Below, piece after piece: positions 1 through 7,084 of a DNA stretch of 64,000 nucleotides (position 1 is its first letter; each line of letters starts with the position of its first letter). The stretch comes from Holophagales bacterium (GTDB lineage Bacteria > Acidobacteriota > Thermoanaerobaculia > UBA5066): positions 1-64,000 of the forward strand of contig JADKBZ010000014.1 in NCBI GenBank assembly GCA_016714815.1. The letters run 5' to 3'. The notes under the pieces were generated by a model. That model had not been told where the DNA came from. It was given only the letters and a program-made list of their open reading frames with translations, and did no database searches. Made by a program: the position numbers and the translations under genes.

Positions 1-1261
1 ACCGTCGAGAGGACGGCGGCCTCCCGGGCGCGGATCCCCGTCGCGACGTCCTCGTAGGCGACCTCGCCCGAAGCCGTGTCCACCGCGATCCGGAACGAGA
101 GCAGCCTGTCCCGGGGCGTCGGATCGGCGGCCGTCATCGAGGAGTCGGCGACCATTCCCGCGAGGATCGGGAGGAGCTTCGAATGGGATGCCACCTCGAA
201 GCGGAACTCCCTTGGCAGTCGACCTTCACCATCGACGCGCACGGTCACGGGAATCGTCACCGCGGTCCGGTCGGTCCGGCCGCCGACGCCGGTATCCCGG
301 TCATTCGTGAGCCGGTAACGCGGCTCTCCCCCGTTGGCGAGCTTGAACGACTGGTAGGAGGTCGGGACGATCGTGACGACCTCGGACGGCCCCACCGGGA
401 GCTCCAGCTCCCCCGCACCGAGGAACGGGTGCCCGAAGGCGACGAAGCGGCCATCCGGATAGACCTCCGTCACGGTGCCGGTGGCTCCGAGCTGCAGGTC
501 GCCCCGGATGAGGTAGGCCGTCACGGAAGCGCCGGGTGAGAGAGAGGCGGGTGCGGGCGACGCGGGTTCCCCCGTGCCGGCCGCGGGAGAAGCCCCAGGA
601 ACGCGAGGTTGTCCTCTCACCCCGAGACGGAAGAGGGGCTCGCGAAACGCCGCGACGGTGGAGGCGGCAAGCCCCACGCCCTGAAAAGAGAGAAGCGTCG
701 AGCCCCCGGCGGAGGAAGCGGATGCGGCCGGGAGGCTCTCGTTCAACGCCCGGCGAAGCTCCTCCAGCCGGACGTCCTCGGGACTGGCCGCCAGGCGGGC
801 GAAGAAGGCCGCGCGATCGGCGATCGGAGGCCCCGCGGACCGACCCGATCCGGCGGCCCCGGGCCTTTCCGGAACGATCGACGCCATCGATTCGATCGGC
901 GTCACGCCGGCGATCGCCTTCTTCGAGAATCCCCAGCCGGAGGCCACCGCTCCGGCGAGCTTTCCCTCCAGGTAGACGGGGCTTCCGCTCATCCCAGCGA
1001 CGACGCCCGTCACGGCGAGGTCGAGGCCGGAGAGGGAGACGAGGATCACCGAGCGCCCGACGGCGGCGTTGCGAAGGGACGCCGGGCCTCGCTCGAACTC
1101 TCGACGCCGTGCCCCCGGACGACGGTCAGACCGTACCCCTTCATTCCGGCGCGGACCTGATCGACGGGGAGGTTCTCCGACGCGGCGGCGGGTCCTCGAA
1201 AGAGGGCCAGCGCAAGCCCGGCGAGTGCGACGTAACGCTTTGACCCTCTTCGAGATTCCAT
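1..1261 (-). CDS. SpoIVB-type (peptidase family S55) domain protein, partial and frameshifted
   Basis: Starts at the ATG complementary to 1259-1261 with a short signal-like N-terminus, then the family-typical segment VRAGMKGYGLTVV. After about position 1100 the homologous sequence continues in another frame: LRNAAVGRSVILV, then GMSGSPVYLEGKL, which matches the SpoIVB motif around the nucleophilic serine. Later FVAFGHPFLG offers a candidate histidine. One extra base near 1097-1104 would restore a single frame that stays open to the left window edge, so the C-terminus lies outside. S55 domains are serine peptidases best known from SpoIVB of sporulating Firmicutes; the substrate here is unknown. 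It is divergent from tolQ across 43 bp. The break is probably a sequence error, but a real pseudogene cannot be excluded. Confidence 0.7.
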
Positions 1262-1271
1262 GCTACCTTGC

Positions 1272-1283
1272 CCTGATTTCAGG
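1272..1283. promoter_or_regulatory. Short palindrome between divergent S55 gene and tolQ
   Basis: CCTGA-TT-TCAGG is a perfect 5-2-5 inverted repeat inside the 43-bp gap between the two divergent starts. It could be an operator controlling one or both genes, but a repeat this short can occur by chance. I see no clear -35/-10 pair in so short a gap. Confidence 0.2.
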
Positions 1284-1304
1284 CCCCTCGGGGGCGGGAG
1301 AGAA

Positions 1305-2000
1305 ATGACGGAAGCCGGCAACGCCAACATCGTTCAGCTGTTCCTCACGGCGGGATGGACGGCGCGGGCCGTCCTGATCATTCTCGCCCTCTTTTCCCTG
1401 GGGTCCTGGGCGGTCATCGTCGGGAAGCTCTGGAGTTTCTCACGGGCCGCCTCCCATTCCGGGCGGTTCCTGGCCCACTTTCGCAAGAGCCGCAAATTCG
1501 CCGACGTCCTCGGAGTCTGCGAACAGTACCCATCGAGCCCGCTCGTCGGCCTTTTCCGGGCCGGCTACGCCGAGCTCGACGCCCAGGTGAGAGCGGGCCG
1601 CGACGTCGCCCCGGCCGACAACGGACGACTCTTCGTCAAGAGCCTCCCCGCGATCGAGCGCGCTCTCGAGCGGGCCGCCGGGGTGGAGACGAACCACCTC
1701 ACGAAACGGCTCGCTTTCCTGGCGACCACGGCCTCCGCGACGCCCTTCATCGGACTCTTCGGAACGGTCTGGGGAATCCTGGGCGCCTTCCGTCAGATCG
1801 GCATCACGGGGTCGACCTCCATCGTCACCGTGGCCCCGGGCATCGCCGAGGCGCTCGTCAACACCGCCGCGGGCCTCGTTGCCGCGGTGCCGGCGCTCAT
1901 CGCCTACAACTACTTCAACGGCCAGGTCCGGGTCACCCGGTCGGAGATGCGCGATTTCGCCCTGGAGTTCCTGAACCTCGCCGAGCGCCACTTCACCTGA
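1305..2000 (+). CDS. tolQ: TolQ/ExbB/MotA-family proton channel subunit
   Basis: 231 residues from the ATG at 1305, chosen because a GGGAG element sits just upstream and the product then begins in the usual way before the first membrane segment (about residues 15-37, TARAVLIILALFSLGSW). Two further hydrophobic segments follow (FLATTASATPFIGLFGTVWG and the VNTAAGLVAAVPALIAYNY region), matching the TolQ/ExbB/MotA fold. An upstream ATG at 1260 would add a hydrophilic tail with no family support. TolQ with TolR forms the inner-membrane proton-driven motor of the Tol-Pal system, which constricts the outer membrane during division. It heads the tolQ-R-A-B-pal-cpoB operon, so TolQ is preferred over ExbB. 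Confidence 0.93.
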   Translation: MTEAGNANIVQLFLTAGWTARAVLIILALFSLGSWAVIVGKLWSFSRAASHSGRFLAHFRKSRKFADVLGVCEQYPSSPLVGLFRAGYAELDAQVRAGRDVAPADNGRLFVKSLPAIERALERAAGVETNHLTKRLAFLATTASATPFIGLFGTVWGILGAFRQIGITGSTSIVTVAPGIAEALVNTAAGLVAAVPALIAYNYFNGQVRVTRSEMRDFALEFLNLAERHFT

Positions 2001-2021
2001 GACGGGGAAAGGAGCGAGCGG

Positions 2022-2444
2022 ATGGCCGTCAAGATCGACGACGACGTCGAAGCCTATTCCGACATCAACGTCACGCCTCTGGTCGACGTGATGCTCGTGC
2101 TTCTGATCATCTTCATGGTGACGGCGCCCCTTCTCCACCAGGGCGTCGAGGTGAAGCTCCCGAAGTCGGTCTCCCAGAACCTGCCGACGAGCCCTGAAGA
2201 CCCTCTCATTCTCTCGATCACGAGGAAAGAGGTCTACTACCTCAACGAGACGCCGATCCCGAAACAGCAGCTGCGCGACCGGCTGAAGCTGATCCTGAAG
2301 AACCGCAAGGACCGCTCCGTCTACCTCAAAGCGGACCGGAATCTGCCCTACGGGGTCGTCGTCGAGACGATGGACGTCCTCAACCGGCTCGGGGTCGAGA
2401 GCCTCGGGATGGTCACGGAGCTCCGGAGCGAAAAGGGCTCGTGA
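2022..2444 (+). CDS. tolR: TolR/ExbD-family proton channel subunit
   Basis: 140 residues. A short cytoplasmic N-terminus (YSDINVTPLVDVML) leads into one membrane segment (VMLVLLIIFMVTAP) carrying the conserved aspartate in PLVDVM, the proton-pathway residue of the TolR/ExbD family. A periplasmic domain with the usual LPYGVVVETMDVLNRLG stretch follows. It starts 21 bp after tolQ, and its TGA overlaps the GTG of the next gene (GTGA), suggesting translational coupling. It works with TolQ to energise the TolA-like protein. Confidence 0.93.
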   Translation: MAVKIDDDVEAYSDINVTPLVDVMLVLLIIFMVTAPLLHQGVEVKLPKSVSQNLPTSPEDPLILSITRKEVYYLNETPIPKQQLRDRLKLILKNRKDRSVYLKADRNLPYGVVVETMDVLNRLGVESLGMVTELRSEKGS

Positions 2445-3199
2445 CGGTTTCGGAGATCCTGGAAGAGCGGATCCGGCGGCCCGACGCTCCCCACGGCGTC
2501 GCCTCGGCGCTCTCCCTGGCGGCTCACGCGGCGTTCGTCGTCTTCCTGATTCTCATCTCGCAGCCCCGGAAGCTGACGGTCGCCCCCCTGATCTCTCTTC
2601 CAGTCCGGGTCATCTCGCCGGGGGCGCTCGCCCGTCTGTCGGCCCCTCCCGCGGCGGCGCCCGCCGAAGCGCCTCGACGTCCCGTCATCGAGAAGATCCG
2701 CGACGACGCTCCTGCTCCTTCGAAGGAAGCGCTCCCTCTGCCCGAGAAGGGAAAGAAGCCGAAGGACGTCAAGCCGGCGCCGGTTCCCCGGGGGGCGCCG
2801 GTGGCGGACTCGCCCCGGGCGGCGGGAAACGGCTCCGCCGTCGACCTCCCGTCCGCCAGCACCGGACCGGGCGGGGACGGGACTCCGGGGCTGACCAATT
2901 TCGGCGCGTCGGTCTCCGGCTTCGATTCCGACTTTCCCTTCGCCTACTACGCCGAGCAGCTCCAGGCCCTCATCGGCGCCAACTGGCTCAAGCCCGACGC
3001 CCCGGCCGGCACGGCCTGCGTCGTCACGTTCCGGATCCAGCGCTCGGGGCAGGTGACCGACGTGAAGATCGAGACCCCGTCGGGCCTCGCCTTCTACGAC
3101 CGCGCCGCTTCCCGCTCGATCTACTCCGCCAACCCGCTCCCTCCCCTTCCGCCGGAGTTCCGCCGGGACGAGCTGGGGGTCCACATCCGCTTCCAGTGA
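2441..3199 (+). CDS. tolA: TolA/TonB-like energy transducer with C-terminal TonB/TolA domain
   Basis: 252 residues from a GTG that overlaps the tolR stop. One N-terminal membrane anchor (about residues 22-40, LSLAAHAAFVVFLILIS) is followed by a Pro/Ala/Lys-rich periplasmic linker and a C-terminal domain (about 160-252) with VVTFRIQRSGQVTDVKIETPSG and YDRAASRSI, typical of TonB/TolA C-terminal domains. It is shorter than enterobacterial TolA and lacks its long helical region. Position between tolR and tolB makes a TolA role, linking the TolQR motor to TolB/Pal, more likely than iron-siderophore TonB function. Confidence 0.85.
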   Translation: MTVSEILEERIRRPDAPHGVASALSLAAHAAFVVFLILISQPRKLTVAPLISLPVRVISPGALARLSAPPAAAPAEAPRRPVIEKIRDDAPAPSKEALPLPEKGKKPKDVKPAPVPRGAPVADSPRAAGNGSAVDLPSASTGPGGDGTPGLTNFGASVSGFDSDFPFAYYAEQLQALIGANWLKPDAPAGTACVVTFRIQRSGQVTDVKIETPSGLAFYDRAASRSIYSANPLPPLPPEFRRDELGVHIRFQ

Positions 3200-3219
3200 A
3201 GCACCGCCGGAGGTCTGCG

Positions 3220-4560
3220 ATGCGTCTTGCCACCACCGTAACGACACTCGCGCTCGCTCTCTCGCTCGCTCCTCTCACCGGTCAGACGCCCGCTCCACCG
3301 GTGGCGCCGCCCGCGCAGCCCAGCGAGATCACCCTCACCCTCTCGCAGGAAGGGGGCCGCCGGATCGCGCTGGCCGTGCCGCCCGCGACCGCGCCCGCGT
3401 CCGACATCGTCCAGAGCGAGCTCGTCGACCCGTTCCACAAGACCCTCGCGGGAGATCTCGGCATCTCTCCGTGGTTCGTCCTCGCGGACCCCGCCCTGCA
3501 CCCGAAGGGCTTTCGCCCGCCGACGACCCGCGAGGAGGGCGACGCCTGGATCGCCTCGGGAGCCCAGTTCCTCCTCGACACCCAGATCCGGTCGGAAGGG
3601 ACGAACGTCATCGTCTCGGCGCAGCTTCTGGACCTCCGGACGCTGCGCCCGATCCTCGGCAAGACCTATTCGGCGGGCGGCGTGTCGATCCGTCGGGTCG
3701 CCCACGTCATCGCCAACGACGTCGTCCGGCAGTTCACGGGCAAGCCGGGGCCGTTCCTGACCCGGATCGTCTTCAGCTCCGATCGGGACGGTGGCCGGAA
3801 CAAAGAGCTCTACCTGATGGACTACGACGGGGAGAACCAGCGCCGGATCACGTTCCACCGGTCGCTTTCCCTCGCCCCCGACTGGTCCTACGACGCCGAC
3901 AAGATCGTCTACCAGAGTTATGTCAGCACCCCGCCCGGCCTCTACTGGTTCTCTCTGGGCGCCCCGGCGCGCACCCGGATTCCCGTGACCACCGAGCTCA
4001 ATTCGGCCCCTTCGTTCTCGCCCGACGGCAGGACCGTGGCCTACGCCGGCAGCGTCAAGGGAAACCCCGAGATTTTCGTCGTGGGTCTCGACGGGTCGAA
4101 TCCGCGGCGCCTCACGAATTCGAGCGCCATCGACTCCAGTCCGCGCTTCTCGCCGAACGGACGGGAGATCGCCTTCACCTCCAACCGGCAGGGTTCCCCG
4201 CAGATCTACCTGATGGACACGGAAGGGTCCAACGTGAGGAAGCTGACCCTGACCGGGAACTGGAGCGACGAGCCGGCCTTCTCTCCGGACGGCGGGCGGC
4301 TCGCCTACGCGTGCCGGAACGAGGGGGACTTCCAGATCTGTATCCTGGACCTGACCACGGGCCGGACGGTCCAGATCTCAAGCGGGCCGGGTGCCAACGA
4401 GAACCCGTCGTGGTCCCCCGACGGGACCCGGATCGCCTGGGAGCTCCAGCGAGGGCGCTCGACCCAGATCGTGTCGGCCGGCATCGACGGGTCGGGCTTC
4501 AAGGTTCTGACGTCCGCCGGAAACAACGGCTATCCGGTGTGGCAGCGGACAATCGAGTAA
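3220..4560 (+). CDS. tolB: TolB, periplasmic Tol-Pal beta-propeller protein
   Basis: 446 residues from the ATG at 3220, which has a GGAGG seven bases upstream; a GTG at 3196 overlapping the preceding stop would push the signal peptide inward and is less likely. Signal peptide about residues 1-22 (LALALSLAPL). The N-terminal TolB domain (about 35-180) is followed by WD40-like propeller repeats (about 185-446) with recurring APDWSYD, SFSPDGRTVAYA, RFSPNGREIAFTS, AFSPDGGRLAYA and SWSPDGTRIAWE motifs. TolB binds Pal in the periplasm. It lies in the tol operon, with a 101-bp gap before pal that may hold a secondary promoter. Confidence 0.95.
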   Translation: MRLATTVTTLALALSLAPLTGQTPAPPVAPPAQPSEITLTLSQEGGRRIALAVPPATAPASDIVQSELVDPFHKTLAGDLGISPWFVLADPALHPKGFRPPTTREEGDAWIASGAQFLLDTQIRSEGTNVIVSAQLLDLRTLRPILGKTYSAGGVSIRRVAHVIANDVVRQFTGKPGPFLTRIVFSSDRDGGRNKELYLMDYDGENQRRITFHRSLSLAPDWSYDADKIVYQSYVSTPPGLYWFSLGAPARTRIPVTTELNSAPSFSPDGRTVAYAGSVKGNPEIFVVGLDGSNPRRLTNSSAIDSSPRFSPNGREIAFTSNRQGSPQIYLMDTEGSNVRKLTLTGNWSDEPAFSPDGGRLAYACRNEGDFQICILDLTTGRTVQISSGPGANENPSWSPDGTRIAWELQRGRSTQIVSAGIDGSGFKVLTSAGNNGYPVWQRTIE

Positions 4561-4661
4561 TTAATGAGGAAGATGGGTTGTCCTGACGCCGCCAGGCGGC
4601 TAGAATCGTGGGGAACAGGAAGGGCTCCCAGCGCCTTTTCTCAATTCGGAGGTTGCTAGAC

Positions 4662-5225
4662 ATGATGAAGCCGTTCAGGTCCGTGGGTCTCCTTCTCGCT
4701 GCCGGCCTGCTCGTGACCGCGGGTTGCTGCACGAAGAAACCCGCCCCCGCTCCGGCCCCGGAGGTCAAGGCGGCACCGGCCCCGACTGCGGCCCCCGTAC
4801 CTGTCCCGACCGAAGCACCGATCGCCGTCCCCGTCGCCGAGCCCGTCGCGGAAACGCTCCCGGCCGACCTCGCCGAGCTGAACAAGAAGGGGTACCTGAA
4901 GGACGTCTTCTTCGACTACGACCAGTACGACATCCGCGCCGACCAGCGCGATGCGATGGCCGGCAACGCCGAGTGGCTCCGCAAGTGGCCCACGGTGAAG
5001 CTCCAGGTCGAGGGGCACTGCGACGAGCGCGGCTCGAACAAGTACAACATGGCCCTCGGCGACAAGCGCGCCAACGCGACCCGTGACTACCTCGTCTCCC
5101 TCGGGATCGACGCGAGCCGCATCTCGACGATCTCCTACGGCGAAGAGCGGCCCTTCGTGGAAGGCCAGGACGAGACCGCCTGGGCGCAGAACCGGCGCGG
5201 CCACTTCGTCATCACCGCGAAGTGA
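4662..5225 (+). CDS. pal: Pal, peptidoglycan-associated lipoprotein
   Basis: 187 residues from the ATG at 4662 (GGAGG nine bases upstream; a second ATG follows directly). The signal peptide ends in a lipobox LVTAGC, so the protein should be lipidated and anchored in the outer membrane. A Pro/Ala-rich linker precedes the OmpA-like peptidoglycan-binding domain (about residues 80-187): VFFDYDQYDIR, VEGHCDERGSNKYN and NRRGHFVI. Pal tethers outer membrane to cell wall and partners TolB. The last bases overlap the GTG start of cpoB. Confidence 0.95.
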   Translation: MMKPFRSVGLLLAAGLLVTAGCCTKKPAPAPAPEVKAAPAPTAAPVPVPTEAPIAVPVAEPVAETLPADLAELNKKGYLKDVFFDYDQYDIRADQRDAMAGNAEWLRKWPTVKLQVEGHCDERGSNKYNMALGDKRANATRDYLVSLGIDASRISTISYGEERPFVEGQDETAWAQNRRGHFVITAK

Positions 5226-6127
5226 CGGTTCGAAGCATCGAAAGGCTCCGGAGGAGCGCTCCCCTCGTGGGGGCGCTCCTCTTTACGTCCGCCCTGGCTG
5301 GCTGTGTCAGCGGAACGGACATCGAGGGGCTTCACAAGCACGTCGGAGACGTCGAGAAGCAGGTCGATACCCTTTCGAAGCAGACGAGCTCGAAGGAAGA
5401 GGTCGACAAGCTCAACCAGAACCTGACGAAGCAGGTCTCGACCATCCTCCGCTCCAACGCAGACATGGGAACCCGTTTCGACGAGCTGACGCGCGAGCTG
5501 CAGACGCTGGCCGGAAAGCTCGAGGACGCCAACCGCCGTCTGGCCCAGCTCTCCCAGCAGATCGCGGAAGCCCAGTCGCGGATCGACGGCGCCGCCCAGG
5601 CCCCAGTTTCCTCCGGATCCGCCGTGCCGACCCCCGTGACTCCCGTCTACGTGGGCGGCGCACCGGCCGTCCTTCCCCAGCCGAACCCGGTCGCCCCTGC
5701 CCCCGTCTCCACCGCGGCCCCCAGGGCGGCCAGCGGCCGCACGGGCCCGGCCGACATCTACAACCAGGCGCTCGGCGACTACCAGCGCGGCCGTTTCGAC
5801 CTCGCCCGGCAGGGCTTCGAAGAGTACGTCGAGACCTACCCGAAGACCGACCTCTCCGACGACGCCCTCTTCTGGGCGGCGGAATGCTGGTCGGCCCAGA
5901 AGAAGCCGCGAGAGGCCCTCGACACGCTCGAGCGGCTGCTCAAGACCTACCCGCAGAGCGAAAAGGCCCCTTCGGCCCACCTGCGGAAAGGTCTCGCCCA
6001 CCTCGACCTCGGAGAGAAGGCTCAGGCGATCGTCCAGCTCCAGTTCGTCGTGCACGAATACCCGTCGTCGGACGAAGCCAAGAGCGCCCGCCAGCGCCTC
6101 CGCGCGCTCGGCTCCGATTCCCGCTGA
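5222..6127 (+). CDS. cpoB: CpoB/YbgF-like TPR protein of the Tol-Pal system
   Basis: 301 residues from a GTG overlapping the pal stop (GTGA). The N-terminus ends in a good lipobox ALAGC, so unlike E. coli CpoB it may be a lipoprotein. A coiled-coil region (about residues 30-125, heptad-like DVEKQVDTLSKQ and similar) and a Pro/Ala/Val linker precede tetratricopeptide repeats (about 170-295: YNQALGDYQRGRFDLARQGF, ALFWAAECWSAQKKPREAL and LAHLDLGEKAQAI). CpoB coordinates Tol-Pal constriction with cell-wall synthesis in the family. It closes the tol operon. Confidence 0.88.
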   Translation: MTVRSIERLRRSAPLVGALLFTSALAGCVSGTDIEGLHKHVGDVEKQVDTLSKQTSSKEEVDKLNQNLTKQVSTILRSNADMGTRFDELTRELQTLAGKLEDANRRLAQLSQQIAEAQSRIDGAAQAPVSSGSAVPTPVTPVYVGGAPAVLPQPNPVAPAPVSTAAPRAASGRTGPADIYNQALGDYQRGRFDLARQGFEEYVETYPKTDLSDDALFWAAECWSAQKKPREALDTLERLLKTYPQSEKAPSAHLRKGLAHLDLGEKAQAIVQLQFVVHEYPSSDEAKSARQRLRALGSDSR

Positions 6128-6193
6128 TTAAACGAACGACCTCCGGCGGCGACGCGGAGGGATGAAGAAAGACGAGAGAGCCGAAAGGACACG

Positions 6194-6454
6194 ATGGCCA
6201 ACACGAAGCAGGCGAAGAAGCGTGCCGCCCAGAACGACAAGCAGAACGAGCGCAACCGCGCCGTGAAGAGCCAGACCCGCCGCGTGGTCAAGGCGACCCG
6301 CGCCGCGGCACCCGACAAGGCGAAGGAGATGCTGCCCAAGGCCGCCTCCAGCCTCGACGTCGCGGTCCGCAAGGGCGTCCTCCACAAGAACACGGCCGCG
6401 CGCCTCAAGTCGCGCCTCGCCACCGGCGCCAACAAGGCGGCCGCGAAGGCCTAA
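6194..6454 (+). CDS. rpsT: 30S ribosomal protein S20
   Basis: 86 residues, the usual length for S20, starting MANTKQAKKRAAQNDK, with the Lys/Arg/Ala-rich helical composition of the family and the GVLHKNTAARLKSRL C-terminal segment. S20 binds 16S rRNA early in small-subunit assembly. It lies 66 bp after cpoB on the same strand, with AAAGGA upstream of the ATG, and converges with lptE. Confidence 0.95.
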   Translation: MANTKQAKKRAAQNDKQNERNRAVKSQTRRVVKATRAAAPDKAKEMLPKAASSLDVAVRKGVLHKNTAARLKSRLATGANKAAAKA

Positions 6455-6483
6455 CCTACCCCTTCCGCCACGCGGAGTGGTCC

Positions 6484-6541
6484 GGGGCCGGGTCGGCAGG
6501 CGTGGAACCCCCTCGGGGCTCCCGCTCCCGCTACCCGGCCC
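6484..6541. terminator. Probable bidirectional terminator between rpsT and lptE
   Basis: GGGCCGGGT (6485-6493) pairs with ACCCGGCCC (6533-6541). The long loop contains a second small hairpin around CCCCCTCGGGG, and TGTTTTC follows on the plus strand. It sits in the 111-bp gap between two convergent genes. The long loop and short T tract make this a moderate call. Confidence 0.4.
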
Positions 6542-6565
6542 TGAGTGTTTTCAGCCGAGCCGGAA

Positions 6566-7084
6566 TCAGAAGCCCTCGAGGATCGTCGTGACGAGGCTCC
6601 GGGCGAACGGCCGCGCCATCGCCTCGATGGCGGCGTTCTCGACGTCGACGTAGCTCGAGCTCGTCGCGGCCACCGGGTACGGCTGCCGGAAGAGGAAGGA
6701 CGGGTTCTCGAAGAGGCCCTTCTCCGTCTTCCGATCCACGAGCTTCACGCGGGCGACGACCGCGATCTCGTACTCGAGGGCGCGGCCCTGGTCGTCGAAC
6801 CGGACCGGGTTCACCTGGTAGGAGAGGATCCGCCCCGAGATCTCGACGTCGGCCGCCGAGCGGTCCGGAACGGGAGTGAGGCGCGCACGGCCGGCGAACT
6901 CCCGGATCACGGCGTCCGTCAGCCTCTGCTCCAGGCCGACGCGGGGCGTGTCGTTGACGAGCGTCTCGACGAAGACGGAGCTCGTCCCCTCGGGGAGGAT
7001 CCCGCGCCCCGTACCGACGAGGGCGTACCCGCAGCCGTGAACCACGAGGGCGCCGAGCGCCGCGAGCGCCGCCCGCCGCCTCAC
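6566..7084 (-). CDS. lptE: LptE, LPS-assembly lipoprotein
   Basis: 172 residues from a GTG whose last two bases share the leuS stop (GTGA overlap). The N-terminal signal ends VVHGCGYAL, a lipobox followed by the GY typical of LptE/RlpB. The body contains VFVETLVNDTP, LEQRLTDAVIREF and ADVEISGRI, the pattern of the LptE family. LptE is the outer-membrane lipoprotein that plugs LptD in LPS export. The leuS-lptE pair is a common bacterial arrangement. This implies an LPS-bearing outer membrane. Confidence 0.88.
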   Translation of the reverse strand: MRRRAALAALGALVVHGCGYALVGTGRGILPEGTSSVFVETLVNDTPRVGLEQRLTDAVIREFAGRARLTPVPDRSAADVEISGRILSYQVNPVRFDDQGRALEYEIAVVARVKLVDRKTEKGLFENPSFLFRQPYPVAATSSSYVDVENAAIEAMARPFARSLVTTILEGF

